From an uncultured Actinomyces sp. (GTDB lineage: Bacteria > Actinomycetota > Actinomycetes > Actinomycetales > Actinomycetaceae), in the NCBI GenBank assembly GCA_938040725.1, contig CALHZX010000123.1:1-59621 (forward strand): a stretch of DNA of 59,621 nt. Reading direction: 5' to 3'. Each line of letters starts with the position of its first letter. Within the stretch, counting starts at the first letter, position 1. This document shows positions 8,260-16,435 of this stretch, in pieces. Under the pieces are notes generated by a model, which saw only the letters and a list, made by a program, of their open reading frames with translations, was not told the origin of the DNA and searched no databases. The position numbers and the translations under genes were made by a program.

Positions 8260-9603
8260 TCAGTCGACCTTCTCGTAGCGCGTGGGGATCGCGGCCTCGC
8301 CCTCGGAGAGGCGCCACGCCTGGTAGGGCAGCTCGTTGCGGGCGCGCAGGTGGTGCTCCTGGGCGCGGGACAGCGCCTCGGAACCCCATGCGGCGGCGTC
8401 GATTTGGCCGCCGCGAACCAGCTGGACCTGCAGCGGGCGGGCGCCGCGCTCGGCGAGGAGGGCCTGGCCCTCTTCGAAGGAGGTGCCGACGAGCAGGAGC
8501 TCCTCGGTCGCGTAGCCGTCCTCGCCCAGGACGCGGCCAGCGACCTTGCGCCCGCCGACAGTGGACTTCGACTCGGCCTTCTTGGCGACAAGAACGGTCT
8601 CGCCGTTGGAATCCTCGCGCTGGACGACCTTGTAGACCAGGGCAGCTGTCGGCACGCCCGAGCCCGTGACCAACTTGGTGCCCACGCCGTAGGAGTCCAC
8701 GGGGGCCGCGCCCAGGGCGGCGATCGCGTACTCGTCCAGGTCCGAGGTCACCGTGATCTTCGTGGAGGTCGCGCCCATCGCGTCGAGCTGGCCGCGCACC
8801 TTGAACGCCTGGGCGACCAGGTCACCCGAGTCCAGACGCACCGCGCCCAGCTCGCCGCCCGCAGCGCGCGCGGCCTCGACGGCGTTAATGACGCCCTGCG
8901 TAATGTCGTAGGTGTCCACGAGCAGGGTCGTGCCCGCACCCAGCTTGGCGACCTGGGAATCGAAGGCGTCGCGCTCGGTGTCGTGCAGGAGCGTGAAGGC
9001 GTGGGCGGCCGTGCCGATGCAGCGGATCCCGTAGCGCTTCGCTGCCTCGAGGTCGGAGGTGCCCTGGAAGCCACCGATGATGGCGGCGCGCGCGGCGGAC
9101 ACCGCGGCGCGCTCGTGGGCGCGGCGTGCACCCATGTCCATGCAGGGGCGGCCGTGGGCAGCGATTGTCATACGTGAGGCAGCCGAGGCCACCGCGCAGT
9201 CGTGGTTGAGGATCGACAGGAGCAGTGTCTCCAGGAGCGTGCAGTCCGCGAAGGTGCCCTCAACGGTGATCAGAGGCGATCCGGAGAAGTAGCACTCGCC
9301 CTCGGCGTAGCCCCAGATATCACCCGTGAAACGCCACGAGGACAGGAACTGGGCGGCCTCCTCGGAGATAATCCCCTGGTCGCGCAGCCAATCGATCTGC
9401 TCGGCGTCGAACTCGAAGCGTTCCAGGGCCTCGAGAATGCGACCGGTACCGGCCACGACGCCAAAGCGACGCGTGGCGGGCAGGCGGCGCCCAAACAGCT
9501 CAAACGTGCAGTGGCGATGCGCGGTGCCATCCTTGAGGGCGGCGTCGAGCATCGTCAGCTCGTACATATCAGTTAGCAATGAAGTGGATGTCGATGCAGG
9601 CAT
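8260..9603 (-). CDS. pncB: Nicotinate phosphoribosyltransferase
   Basis: 447 residues. It joins nicotinate to PRPP to make nicotinate mononucleotide in the NAD salvage route. The opening SLLTDMYELTM and the core SSKITVTSDLDEYAI/DSYGVGTKLV-type motifs are characteristic. It is divergent from clpS, the same order as Rv1330c-Rv1331 in mycobacteria. TAGGCT lies 6 nt upstream of the ATG with no ribosome site, so the message is probably leaderless. Confidence 0.93.
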   Translation of the reverse strand: MPASTSTSLLTDMYELTMLDAALKDGTAHRHCTFELFGRRLPATRRFGVVAGTGRILEALERFEFDAEQIDWLRDQGIISEEAAQFLSSWRFTGDIWGYAEGECYFSGSPLITVEGTFADCTLLETLLLSILNHDCAVASAASRMTIAAHGRPCMDMGARRAHERAAVSAARAAIIGGFQGTSDLEAAKRYGIRCIGTAAHAFTLLHDTERDAFDSQVAKLGAGTTLLVDTYDITQGVINAVEAARAAGGELGAVRLDSGDLVAQAFKVRGQLDAMGATSTKITVTSDLDEYAIAALGAAPVDSYGVGTKLVTGSGVPTAALVYKVVQREDSNGETVLVAKKAESKSTVGGRKVAGRVLGEDGYATEELLLVGTSFEEGQALLAERGARPLQVQLVRGGQIDAAAWGSEALSRAQEHHLRARNELPYQAWRLSEGEAAIPTRYEKVD

Positions 9604-9684
9604 ACTGTCAGCCTACCCTGAGAACCGTGTCACCGGGGTGCGATTTCGCTTCCCAGACACGTCCATTCCCCGTAGTGTTGACAT

Positions 9685-9972
9685 ATGACAACGATCCTCC
9701 AACCAGCGTCTCACGCGCAGGAAACACCCACCGCGGTGCCGCGCTGGCGTGCCGTCGTGTGGGACGATCCCGTCAATCTCATGAGCTACGTGAGTGCCGT
9801 TTTTCGCCAGTATTTCGGGTATTCTGCGGCGCGCGCAGAAGAGCTCATGATGGCCGTCCATACGCGCGGTCGCGCCACCGTCTCCACGGGAGTGCGTGAG
9901 CGCATCGAGGCCGACGTCATGGCCATGCATTCCTACGGGCTGCGCGCCACCATCGAAGAAGACAGAGACTAA
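9685..9972 (+). CDS. clpS: ATP-dependent Clp protease adaptor ClpS
   Basis: 95 residues, normal length. It contains WRAVVWDDPVNLMSYVS, the ClpS N-degron/ClpC-docking signature, and the middle segment AELMMAVHTRGRATV with its conserved His. It delivers N-end-rule substrates to the Clp protease. TAGTGT sits 6 nt before the ATG and there is no Shine-Dalgarno. The DUF2017 gene follows after 3 nt, an order conserved in actinobacteria. Confidence 0.94.
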   Translation: MTTILQPASHAQETPTAVPRWRAVVWDDPVNLMSYVSAVFRQYFGYSAARAEELMMAVHTRGRATVSTGVRERIEADVMAMHSYGLRATIEEDRD

Positions 9973-9975
9973 ACG

Positions 9976-10548
9976 ATGGAAGGTTTCGCTCCTCGAGACG
10001 GCGGCTTTGCTTCGTCGATGAGTAGTGGCGAAGCGCTTCTCCTGCGCCAACTTGCCACCGAGGTCCTCGTTGTCCTTGACGACCCGGGAGACTTCGGCGT
10101 GACCCCGTCGACGCTGAGCGCGTTGACGGAAACCGAACAGCGTCGGGAAGCTCCGCCAGAACGAACATTGCGGATGCTCCTTCCTTCCATGAGCGAGGAC
10201 GGGGACGATGCCGCCCGGATGCGTGCCCTCACCGAGGATCTCCTGCGTCGTGAGAAGTCGGTGCGACTGCGCTCCATCGTCAGCGATCTTGACCACATCG
10301 TTCACGGTGAGACGGACACCCTCGTTGTGCGGCCCGACGACGTGTGGTCGTGGCTGGGCGCCCTCAATGACATTCGGCTCGGCTTGGCCGGTGAACTGGA
10401 CCTATCCGATGAGAGTGACGCGCAGCGGATTGAAGAACTGGCGATGCGGGAACCGACGGGTGAGCGCTCACAGGCTGTCGCCGCGATCTATATGCTCGTC
10501 ACATGGTGGCAGGACTCACTTCTTGAAGCCGTCAATAATTCTCAGTAA
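9976..10548 (+). CDS. DUF2017 family protein
   Basis: 190 residues, mostly helical, acidic, without signal peptide or membrane segments. It is the usual partner directly downstream of clpS in actinobacteria (Rv1332 position), separated here by 3 nt, so the two are cotranscribed. Function unknown; the linkage hints at a role with Clp proteolysis, which is inference only. Confidence 0.82.
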   Translation: MEGFAPRDGGFASSMSSGEALLLRQLATEVLVVLDDPGDFGVTPSTLSALTETEQRREAPPERTLRMLLPSMSEDGDDAARMRALTEDLLRREKSVRLRSIVSDLDHIVHGETDTLVVRPDDVWSWLGALNDIRLGLAGELDLSDESDAQRIEELAMREPTGERSQAVAAIYMLVTWWQDSLLEAVNNSQ

Positions 10549-10565
10549 CGCATAAAGTCGGATAC

Positions 10566-11396
10566 ATGAACAATGCCCCGATCGGAATTTTCGACTCGGG
10601 CCTAGGTGGGCTGACGGTGGCGCGCGCAGTCATCGATAAACTGCCCGATGAAGAGATCATCTACCTGGGCGACACCGAGCACACGCCTTACGGCCCTCGC
10701 GCTATTGCGCAGGTGCGCTCGCTGACGCTCTCCGCTCTCGACGAGCTGGCCTCGCGCGGCGTGAAGGCCCTCGTCATCGCTTGCAATACAGCGACGGCAG
10801 CTGCCCTCGCGGATGCTCGCGAACGCTACTGGATCGACGCCGGCATCCCCGTCATCGAGGTCATTACTCCGGCCGCCCGACAGAGCGTCATCGCCACCCG
10901 CAACCACCACGTTGGCGTTATCGGAACGAAGGCGACCATCCAGTCCGAGGCATACCTCCGTGCGCTCGCGGCCGTTCCCGGGCTGACGGTGAGCCAACAG
11001 GCGTGCCCCGCTTTCGTCGACTTCGTCGAGGCCGGGGTGACCACGGGCGAAGAAATTGAGTCTGTGGCGTGCGAGTACCTCACTCCGCTGAAGGAAGCGG
11101 GCGTGGATACGCTGATTCTGGGCTGCACGCACTACCCGCTTCTCACCGGCGTGATCGGACGCGTCATGGGTGAGGGCGTTACCCTGGTCACCTCCTCGGA
11201 GGCGACAGCGAACGTGACCTACAACGAGCTGGTGGACCGGGGGCTCTTGCATGACCCATGGCCTGCTGGGCAGAGGCCGCAGCATCAATTCCTGGCGACG
11301 GGTGCGTCCGACGCTTTCCCGCGCCTGGCCAGGCGATTCCTCGGCCCCGAGGTGGGATCCGTTGTTCGCGTGAGCACCGGCGGTGGTGTCGTGTGA
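10566..11396 (+). CDS. murI: Glutamate racemase
   Basis: 276 residues. It interconverts L- and D-glutamate for peptidoglycan. N-terminal IGIFDSGLGGLTV, catalytic Cys in ACNTATA near residue 73 and the second catalytic Cys in GCTHYPLL near residue 185 are all present. TAAAGT lies 7 nt before the ATG, so a second promoter inside the clpS-DUF2017 region may give a leaderless message. The stop overlaps the GTG of the following metallo-hydrolase. Confidence 0.95.
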   Translation: MNNAPIGIFDSGLGGLTVARAVIDKLPDEEIIYLGDTEHTPYGPRAIAQVRSLTLSALDELASRGVKALVIACNTATAAALADARERYWIDAGIPVIEVITPAARQSVIATRNHHVGVIGTKATIQSEAYLRALAAVPGLTVSQQACPAFVDFVEAGVTTGEEIESVACEYLTPLKEAGVDTLILGCTHYPLLTGVIGRVMGEGVTLVTSSEATANVTYNELVDRGLLHDPWPAGQRPQHQFLATGASDAFPRLARRFLGPEVGSVVRVSTGGGVV

Positions 11397-12193
11397 AGCT
11401 GACCGTCATCGGTGCGACAGGCTCGATGTCGGGCCCTCAGTCCCCCGCATCCTCCTACCTCATTCAAGCGCGCGGCATCGACCCGCAATCGGGCGGGGAA
11501 CGCGTGTATTCGCTCGTGTGTGACCTGGGACCTGGTTCTTTTGGGGCGCTGTGGACGCACGTGTGCCCGTGTGACCTGGATGCGTTGGCCTTGTCGCACT
11601 GCCATGCCGACCATATGGGTGACATCATTTCGCTGCAGGTGTACCGCAAGTGGGGTCCCGGCTCCTGCGCCCTCCGGCCCGTGTCCCTGTTTGGGCCTGC
11701 GGAGACGATGCATCGCGTCCGTCAGATCGAGGGCGCCGCGCAGGATGAGGACTACGAGGGCGAATTTGCTTTCACTCACCTGCAGGTGGGGGAGTCCTAC
11801 CTGGTTGGCCCGATGACGATTCGTCCGTTCCACGCCCTGCACCCGGTTGAGGCTTTTGGTCTGCGTATTGAGGGGCCTTCCGAGGATGATCCGTCCCGCC
11901 GTGTGTCCCTGTTCTACACGGGCGATACCGATCTGTGCGACACGATCGTCGAGGGGGCATCCGGTGTCGACGTCCTCCTGAGTGAGGTTGGCTTTACCTC
12001 TGAAGCCACCGAGCCCGACATGCATATGGACGGTCTGCGCGCGGGGACTCTCGCGACGAGGGCTGGGGTCGGCCGCATGATCGCTACCCATATTCAGCCG
12101 TGGACGCCGCGCGAGCAGGTCTTTTCGGAGATTCGTCAGGCGTGGAGCGGGCCTCTCGAATTCGCGGTTTCCGGCATGGAGGTCAGCCTCTGA
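11393..12193 (+). CDS. Metallo-beta-lactamase-fold hydrolase, Rv1339-like (probable cAMP phosphodiesterase)
   Basis: 266 residues from the GTG at 11393, which overlaps the murI stop. The di-metal motif SHCHADHMGD gives His69, His71, Asp73 and His74. Further ligands are likely the Asp in YTGDTDL and the His in ATHIQPWTPREQ. Placement directly after murI matches Rv1338-Rv1339; Rv1339 is reported to be an atypical class II cAMP phosphodiesterase, so that activity is the best guess. A generic MBL hydrolase is the alternative. The usual downstream rph-rdgB pair is displaced here by about 1.9 kb. Confidence 0.83.
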   Translation: MKLTVIGATGSMSGPQSPASSYLIQARGIDPQSGGERVYSLVCDLGPGSFGALWTHVCPCDLDALALSHCHADHMGDIISLQVYRKWGPGSCALRPVSLFGPAETMHRVRQIEGAAQDEDYEGEFAFTHLQVGESYLVGPMTIRPFHALHPVEAFGLRIEGPSEDDPSRRVSLFYTGDTDLCDTIVEGASGVDVLLSEVGFTSEATEPDMHMDGLRAGTLATRAGVGRMIATHIQPWTPREQVFSEIRQAWSGPLEFAVSGMEVSL

Positions 12194-12199
12194 GCGCTC

Positions 12200-12227
12200 C
12201 CTCGCCTCGTCGATCGGCGGGGCGAGG
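12200..12227. terminator. Hairpin between convergent metallo-hydrolase and LysR genes
   Basis: CCTCGCC at 12200-12206 pairs with GGCGAGG at 12221-12227. It resembles a shortened member of the dispersed hairpin family, and no T-run is visible. Confidence 0.45.
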
Positions 12228-12241
12228 CCTGTGTGCACATG

Positions 12242-13159
12242 TCAGTCCGAGGGGGTCGAGTAGGTGGCGTTGTGGCGCTTCCACTCGGCCAGATAGGCGG
12301 CGACGCGCGCGGGGCCTGCGGCCTTCGACCAGCCGTGTTTTTTGTGCCGCAAAAGGATCTTGCGAGTACCCAGTGAAGGGAGGGGCGTAATGCGCATGCC
12401 CTCCGTGTGTGCTCCCGCCAGTGCCATCGCGGGAAGGATCGTCGAGCCCGTGCGCGCTCGCACGAGGGAGCGGGCGGCCTCGTAGGTTGTGTACAGGTGG
12501 GGTGCCCAGCGTGTATCTGGGAATGCCTTGGTGATACGGCGCATGACGTGATCAGCGCTGGTCCCGGGATTGACGCGTAGCCATGTCAGGTCGGCCAGGT
12601 CTTCGATTGACCCGATCGGGGGAGCGGAGTCGGGGGTGACGAGCACCCAGGGTTCGTCGAGGAATGGAATATCCGTGTATCCGCGCGGGGGTAGGCCCGG
12701 GTCCTCGTCTCGTTCGATGACGAGGATGTCGTAGTGGCCGGTGCGTAGCGCCGCCATGCCGGGGGTCTCTTCGGTTTCCTCAATGCGCAGGTCGACGCCC
12801 GGGAGAGCCTCGACGAGGTCGGGGAGTGCGGGAATCAGGGTGGAGCGGCAGATCGTCAGGAAAGCGCCGATAGTGACCGTTCCTGTGACCTGTCCCGTCA
12901 GAGGGCGCAGGGCTTTGAGGGCTTCAGCGATGTCTGCGTTGATGCGTTCCCCGGCCTCGGCGACGATGGTGCCGGCGGGGGTGAGGATGGCTCCCGAGGT
13001 GGTGCGCTCAACGAGCTTGAGGCCGACTTCTTCCTCGAGTTTTTGGATCTGTTGGGATACTGCTGAGGGCGAGACCATGAGGGTGTCTGCGGCGGCAACG
13101 ATGCCGCCCTCACGTGCGACGGACAGTAGGAAAGGCAGGCGGCGAGGGTCGATGTCCAC
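12242..13159 (-). CDS. LysR-family transcriptional regulator
   Basis: 305 residues. The N-terminal winged helix is typical (LPFLLSVAREGGIVAAADTL then SPSAVSQQIQKLEEEVG) and is followed by the LysR substrate-binding domain from about residue 90. GTG start with AAGGAG 5-6 nt upstream. It is divergent from a small membrane protein that may be its target. The effector is unknown. The gene pair interrupts the otherwise conserved murI-Rv1339-rph-rdgB neighbourhood. Confidence 0.86.
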   Translation of the reverse strand: MDIDPRRLPFLLSVAREGGIVAAADTLMVSPSAVSQQIQKLEEEVGLKLVERTTSGAILTPAGTIVAEAGERINADIAEALKALRPLTGQVTGTVTIGAFLTICRSTLIPALPDLVEALPGVDLRIEETEETPGMAALRTGHYDILVIERDEDPGLPPRGYTDIPFLDEPWVLVTPDSAPPIGSIEDLADLTWLRVNPGTSADHVMRRITKAFPDTRWAPHLYTTYEAARSLVRARTGSTILPAMALAGAHTEGMRITPLPSLGTRKILLRHKKHGWSKAAGPARVAAYLAEWKRHNATYSTPSD

Positions 13160-13245
13160 GCGAACTCCTTCGTTAAGTGAACCTGTAAGATAACTATAGA
13201 ACCATTCAATTGTGCTTGACTAGCGGATGGTGCATCATATGAGTC

Positions 13246-13578
13246 ATGACGATCTTCTCTCTCGCAATCACGATCCTCGGATGGGTTGGCGCGGCCGCCT
13301 CCATCGCCGCCTACTACCTGGTCTCCTCCAAGCGCTTCGCGCCTGACTCGCTGCGCTATCACTCCCTGAATGTCTCCAGCTGCATCCTGCTGGCGATCGC
13401 CTGCGCATCGACCGGCGCATGGCCGTCCTTCCTGACGAACGCCATCTTCATTGGCGTTGGCTGCACCATGATCTGGTGCGTGCGTGACCGCCTCGCGCGC
13501 CGCATCATGCAGGTCGTTCGCATCTTCGATGTGCGCCGCTACCTGCCGCGCCGTGTGCGACTGGCTCGTGCCCGCTGA
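13246..13578 (+). CDS. Small integral membrane protein, CBU_0592/YgjV-like
   Basis: 110 residues with three hydrophobic segments (about 3-26, 40-58 and 62-82), then a basic tail rich in Arg. The pattern FSLAITILGWVGAAASIAAYYLVSSKR and NVSSCILLAIAC fits the small CBU_0592/YgjV group of membrane proteins of unknown function. It is transcribed away from the LysR gene and ends at a strong hairpin, so it forms a one-gene unit. Transport cannot be inferred with confidence. Confidence 0.72.
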   Translation: MTIFSLAITILGWVGAAASIAAYYLVSSKRFAPDSLRYHSLNVSSCILLAIACASTGAWPSFLTNAIFIGVGCTMIWCVRDRLARRIMQVVRIFDVRRYLPRRVRLARAR

Positions 13579-13600
13579 CTCGACGTTTTGAATTGGGGGT

Positions 13601-13635
13601 AGTGAGGGGGCAGGCCCAGGGCCTGCCCCCTCACT
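13601..13635. terminator. Strong hairpin after the small membrane protein gene
   Basis: A perfect 16-bp stem (13601-13616 with 13620-13635) and a 3-nt CAG loop. No T-run follows. It is unrelated in sequence to the GGCCTCGT hairpin family. Confidence 0.7.
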
Positions 13636-13708
13636 GTGTCCATTGGAGCGTCTCTATCAGGCTGTATCCACCGGCTGATTAATTAAGGCGATCAGCGTTT
13701 CATGGTCA

Positions 13709-13740
13709 AGACTTTCTCAAGTGTTATCAAGGGAAAGTCT
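13709..13740. promoter_or_regulatory. Inverted repeat upstream of the 40-residue gene
   Basis: AGACTTTC (13709-13716) and GAAAGTCT (13733-13740) are perfect complements with a 16-nt spacer. The 225-nt AT-richer region 13636-13860 holds no gene. The repeat could be an operator or leader structure for the small gene at 13861. Confidence 0.3.
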
Positions 13741-13860
13741 GTAAGTAGCACTTCACAGAAAAATAAGAAAATGTCGATGGAAAACGCGCGATTTTAGGCG
13801 CACTATATCAGTATGACGCGGTGATAGATCCATCGCACGGTACTCAAAGAGGAGCACACC

Positions 13861-13983
13861 ATGTCTCGTTTTGTCGCAGATATCCTTCGTCGCTGTGCCC
13901 ATCACTTCAGGGTGCGTCAACAGACCAATCCCCTGCAGTTCTCGATGGACCGCCCCATCTTCGGTAACCTCGTCGCCCGATGA
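13861..13983 (+). CDS. Small basic protein, 40 residues, unknown function
   Basis: A short ORF with an AGAGGAG ribosome site about 7 nt before the ATG, a long AT-rich upstream region, and its own stop just before the rdgB terminator region. It starts MSRFVADILRRC, is basic in its first half, and has no membrane segment or signal peptide. I do not recognise a family. The strong ribosome site in a genome where many genes have none is the main support; it could also be an RNA with a chance ORF. Confidence 0.5.
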   Translation: MSRFVADILRRCAHHFRVRQQTNPLQFSMDRPIFGNLVAR

Positions 13984-14058
13984 TGGCGCGCCTGCGGGCG
14001 CATCACACAAGTGCCGGACACCCTCGGGTGCCCGGCACGATTGTGTCTGCGGTACGTA

Positions 14059-14673
14059 TCAGCTGCGCAGATACTCCACGATGTGGGGCATGAGCGCGCG
14101 GAAGGCGATGCCGCGGTGACTGATCGCGTTCTTCTGCTCGGCGCTCATCTGCGCGGTCGTAACCTCGAAGCCCTCGGGGATGAAGATTGGGTCGTAGCCG
14201 AATCCGCCTTCGCCACGCGGCGTACGCGTCAGGGTGCCGCGTACCTCGCCGCGCTTGACGAATTCGCGGCCATCGGGGGTGACGAGAACGGCTGCCGACA
14301 CGAAGGCGGCGCCGCGGTGGCGGTCGGGCACATCGGAGAGCTGATCAAGCAGAAGATGCAGGTTCGCTTCGTCGTTTCCGTGGGATCCGGACCAGCGCGC
14401 GGAGAAGATGCCGGGTGCTCCACCCAGCACGTCCACCGTGATTCCGGAGTCGTCCGCGATGGCCGCCAGGCCGGTGGAGCGAGCCAAGGCGCGGGCTTTG
14501 ATCAGAGAATTTTCTTCGAAGGTCACTCCGTCTTCCGCCGGGGAGGCCATGTCGAAGTCGCTCATGCGTGCCACGCAGCCTGTCTCGAAGCCTTCCCACG
14601 CGGGGGCCAGGATGGCCTCGAGCTCGCTGACTTTGTGCGCGTTGGAGGTCGCGAAGACCAGGCGCGCGCTCAC
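14059..14673 (-). CDS. rdgB: RdgB/HAM1 family non-canonical purine NTP pyrophosphatase
   Basis: 204 residues. It hydrolyses dITP, XTP and related nucleotides to monophosphates, cleaning the nucleotide pool. N-terminal LVFATSNAHKVSELEAIL and the later DDSGITVDVLGGAPGIFSARW are the family signatures. It overlaps rph by 4 nt and is translationally coupled to it (the Rv1340-Rv1341 order). Confidence 0.94.
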   Translation of the reverse strand: MSARLVFATSNAHKVSELEAILAPAWEGFETGCVARMSDFDMASPAEDGVTFEENSLIKARALARSTGLAAIADDSGITVDVLGGAPGIFSARWSGSHGNDEANLHLLLDQLSDVPDRHRGAAFVSAAVLVTPDGREFVKRGEVRGTLTRTPRGEGGFGYDPIFIPEGFEVTTAQMSAEQKNAISHRGIAFRALMPHIVEYLRS

Positions 14674-15437
14674 GGGCGCACCTCGATGCGTTCCATGAGG
14701 GGAGCCTCGAGCGCCAGCTTCTGCGCCTGCGCGAGCTGGGCGTTACCCAGGGTCGCCAGGTCGAGGAGCTCATTGAGCTCGTCGCGGTTGAATGGCGCGT
14801 GCTCGGCGGTGCCCTGCACCTCGATGAAGCGGCCGTCGCCGGTCTGCACGACGTTCATATCGGTCTGTGCGCGCACGTCCTCAACGTAGGGCAGGTCCAG
14901 CATGGGGGTGCCGTCGATGACGCCCACGGAGATCGCGGAGATCGAGTCGGTGAGGACCTTCGCGGAGGGCTTGAGGATGCCCTGGTCCTTCGCCCAGGTC
15001 ACCGCGTCCGCGAGGGCCACGTAAGCGCCCGTGATCGCCGCGGTGCGCGTGCCGCCGTCGGCGCGCAGGACGTCGCAGTCCAGGACGATGGTGTTCTCGC
15101 CGAGCGCGGACACGTCCACGATGCCGCGCAGGGAGCGGCCAATGAGGCGTGAGATCTCCTGAGTGCGGCCGCCCACCTTGCCCTTGACGGACTCTCGGGA
15201 GGATCGCTGCTCGGTGGCGCGCGGGAGCATCGAGTACTCGCCGGTCACCCAGCCCTCGCCGGAGTCACGCTTCCAACGCGGCACGCCCTCAGTGAAAGAG
15301 GCGACACACAGGACACGGGTGTTGCCGAATTCGATGAGGACGGAGCCCTCACCGGTACCCGACCAACCGCGGGTAATGGAGACGGGACGGAGCTGGGACG
15401 GGGTGCGCCCATCGGCGCGCAGGGGAGTGTTTGTCAT
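14670..15437 (-). CDS. rph: Ribonuclease PH
   Basis: 255 residues from the ATG at 15437. A phosphorolytic 3'-5' exoribonuclease that trims tRNA 3' ends. Motifs RADGRTPSQLRPV, GEGWVTGEYSMLPRAT and the RSLRGIVD arginine segment are present. TACCCT lies exactly 7 nt upstream of the ATG (minus-strand -10 at 15450-15445). The longer reading upstream of this ATG would run through the divergent nudC promoter, so it is rejected. Confidence 0.94.
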   Translation of the reverse strand: MTNTPLRADGRTPSQLRPVSITRGWSGTGEGSVLIEFGNTRVLCVASFTEGVPRWKRDSGEGWVTGEYSMLPRATEQRSSRESVKGKVGGRTQEISRLIGRSLRGIVDVSALGENTIVLDCDVLRADGGTRTAAITGAYVALADAVTWAKDQGILKPSAKVLTDSISAISVGVIDGTPMLDLPYVEDVRAQTDMNVVQTGDGRFIEVQGTAEHAPFNRDELNELLDLATLGNAQLAQAQKLALEAPLMERIEVRP

Positions 15438-15444
15438 AGTGCCT

Positions 15445-15467
15445 AGGGTAGCCCACCGCATTACCGT
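15445..15467. promoter_or_regulatory. Back-to-back -10 boxes of rph and nudC
   Basis: The 36-nt gap between the two start codons holds a minus-strand TACCCT (15450-15445) and a plus-strand TACCGT (15462-15467), 11 nt apart. Each -35 region would therefore lie within the partner promoter or gene. Confidence 0.5.
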
Positions 15468-15473
15468 GGAGTT

Positions 15474-16409
15474 ATGAGTCTTGATCTACCTCTCGTCCGC
15501 GGTCACGTCGACCCGGCCGTCGCGCTGCGCGATTCCGTGGCTCCTGCCGCCCTCGTGCGCGCCGGTGAGGCCGACGTCATTGTCGTCGACCCGTCCGGTT
15601 TCGTCCTCCTCGACGAGGCCGGAGTGCACAGTGCGGATGCGCCGGTCCTGCGACGCCTGAGCGGGGACGAGGCCACGCGCGCGCTCGAGGGAGCCACGGC
15701 CTCGTTCATTGGGGTCGTGGGCGGCAGGTCCGTCGTCGCGATCGCGACGAACCGGGACGAGGCGTGGGGCCGCTGGGAGCACCTGCGCGCGGTTGGGTGG
15801 CGCCTCGATGGTGACGACGCGGCCCTGGCGCTGACCGCGCTCGCGCTCGCGGGCTGGCACGCGAACTACCGCTACTGCCCGCGCTGTGGGGCGCCCGTGC
15901 AGCTGGTGTCCGGCGGGTGGGCAGCGCGATGTGAGACGTGCGACCGCCTAGAGTATCCGCGCCAGGACCCTGCCATCATCGTCCTTGTCCAGGATCATGA
16001 CGGGCGCGTCCTCCTGGCGCACAACGCGCTGTGGCAGCCCGGCTTCGTGTCGATCATCGCCGGCTACGTCGAGGCCGGAGAATCTCCGGACGTGACGGTT
16101 GCGCGTGAGGTTGCCGAGGAAGTCGGCGTCGACATCGAGACACCCACGTACGTCGCGACGCAGCCCTGGCCTTTCGGGCGTTCGCAGATGATGGGATACC
16201 GTGCACGAACCCTCGAGGAGCGCCCGACCCCGCAGGCGGACAGCGTGGAAATCGAGTGGGCGCGCTTCTACAGTCGCGAGGAGCTGACGCGCGCGCTCAA
16301 ATCCGGTGAGATCAGCGCGCCCGGTCGCGCCTCGATCGCTTACGCGCTCCTTCGGGAATGGTACGGCGCCGACCTGCCGAGCGGGCCCGAGGGTGCGGGA
16401 CGCAAGTGA
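15474..16409 (+). CDS. nudC: NAD+ diphosphatase (NADH pyrophosphatase) with Nudix and zinc-ribbon domains
   Basis: 311 residues. An N-terminal NUDIX-like domain is followed by a four-Cys zinc ribbon (YCPRCGAPV, RCETC, about residues 136-162) and a Nudix box GYVEAGESPDVTVAREVAEE around residue 200. The SQPWPFGRS-type NudC signature is present as TQPWPFGRSQMM. It hydrolyses NAD(H) and can remove NAD caps from RNA. TACCGT sits 6 nt before the ATG. It is next to uvrD2, as in mycobacteria (Rv3199c/Rv3198c). Confidence 0.94.
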   Translation: MSLDLPLVRGHVDPAVALRDSVAPAALVRAGEADVIVVDPSGFVLLDEAGVHSADAPVLRRLSGDEATRALEGATASFIGVVGGRSVVAIATNRDEAWGRWEHLRAVGWRLDGDDAALALTALALAGWHANYRYCPRCGAPVQLVSGGWAARCETCDRLEYPRQDPAIIVLVQDHDGRVLLAHNALWQPGFVSIIAGYVEAGESPDVTVAREVAEEVGVDIETPTYVATQPWPFGRSQMMGYRARTLEERPTPQADSVEIEWARFYSREELTRALKSGEISAPGRASIAYALLREWYGADLPSGPEGAGRK

Positions 16410-16435
16410 GCGTGGGCGATGAAAGAATGGGGGTC

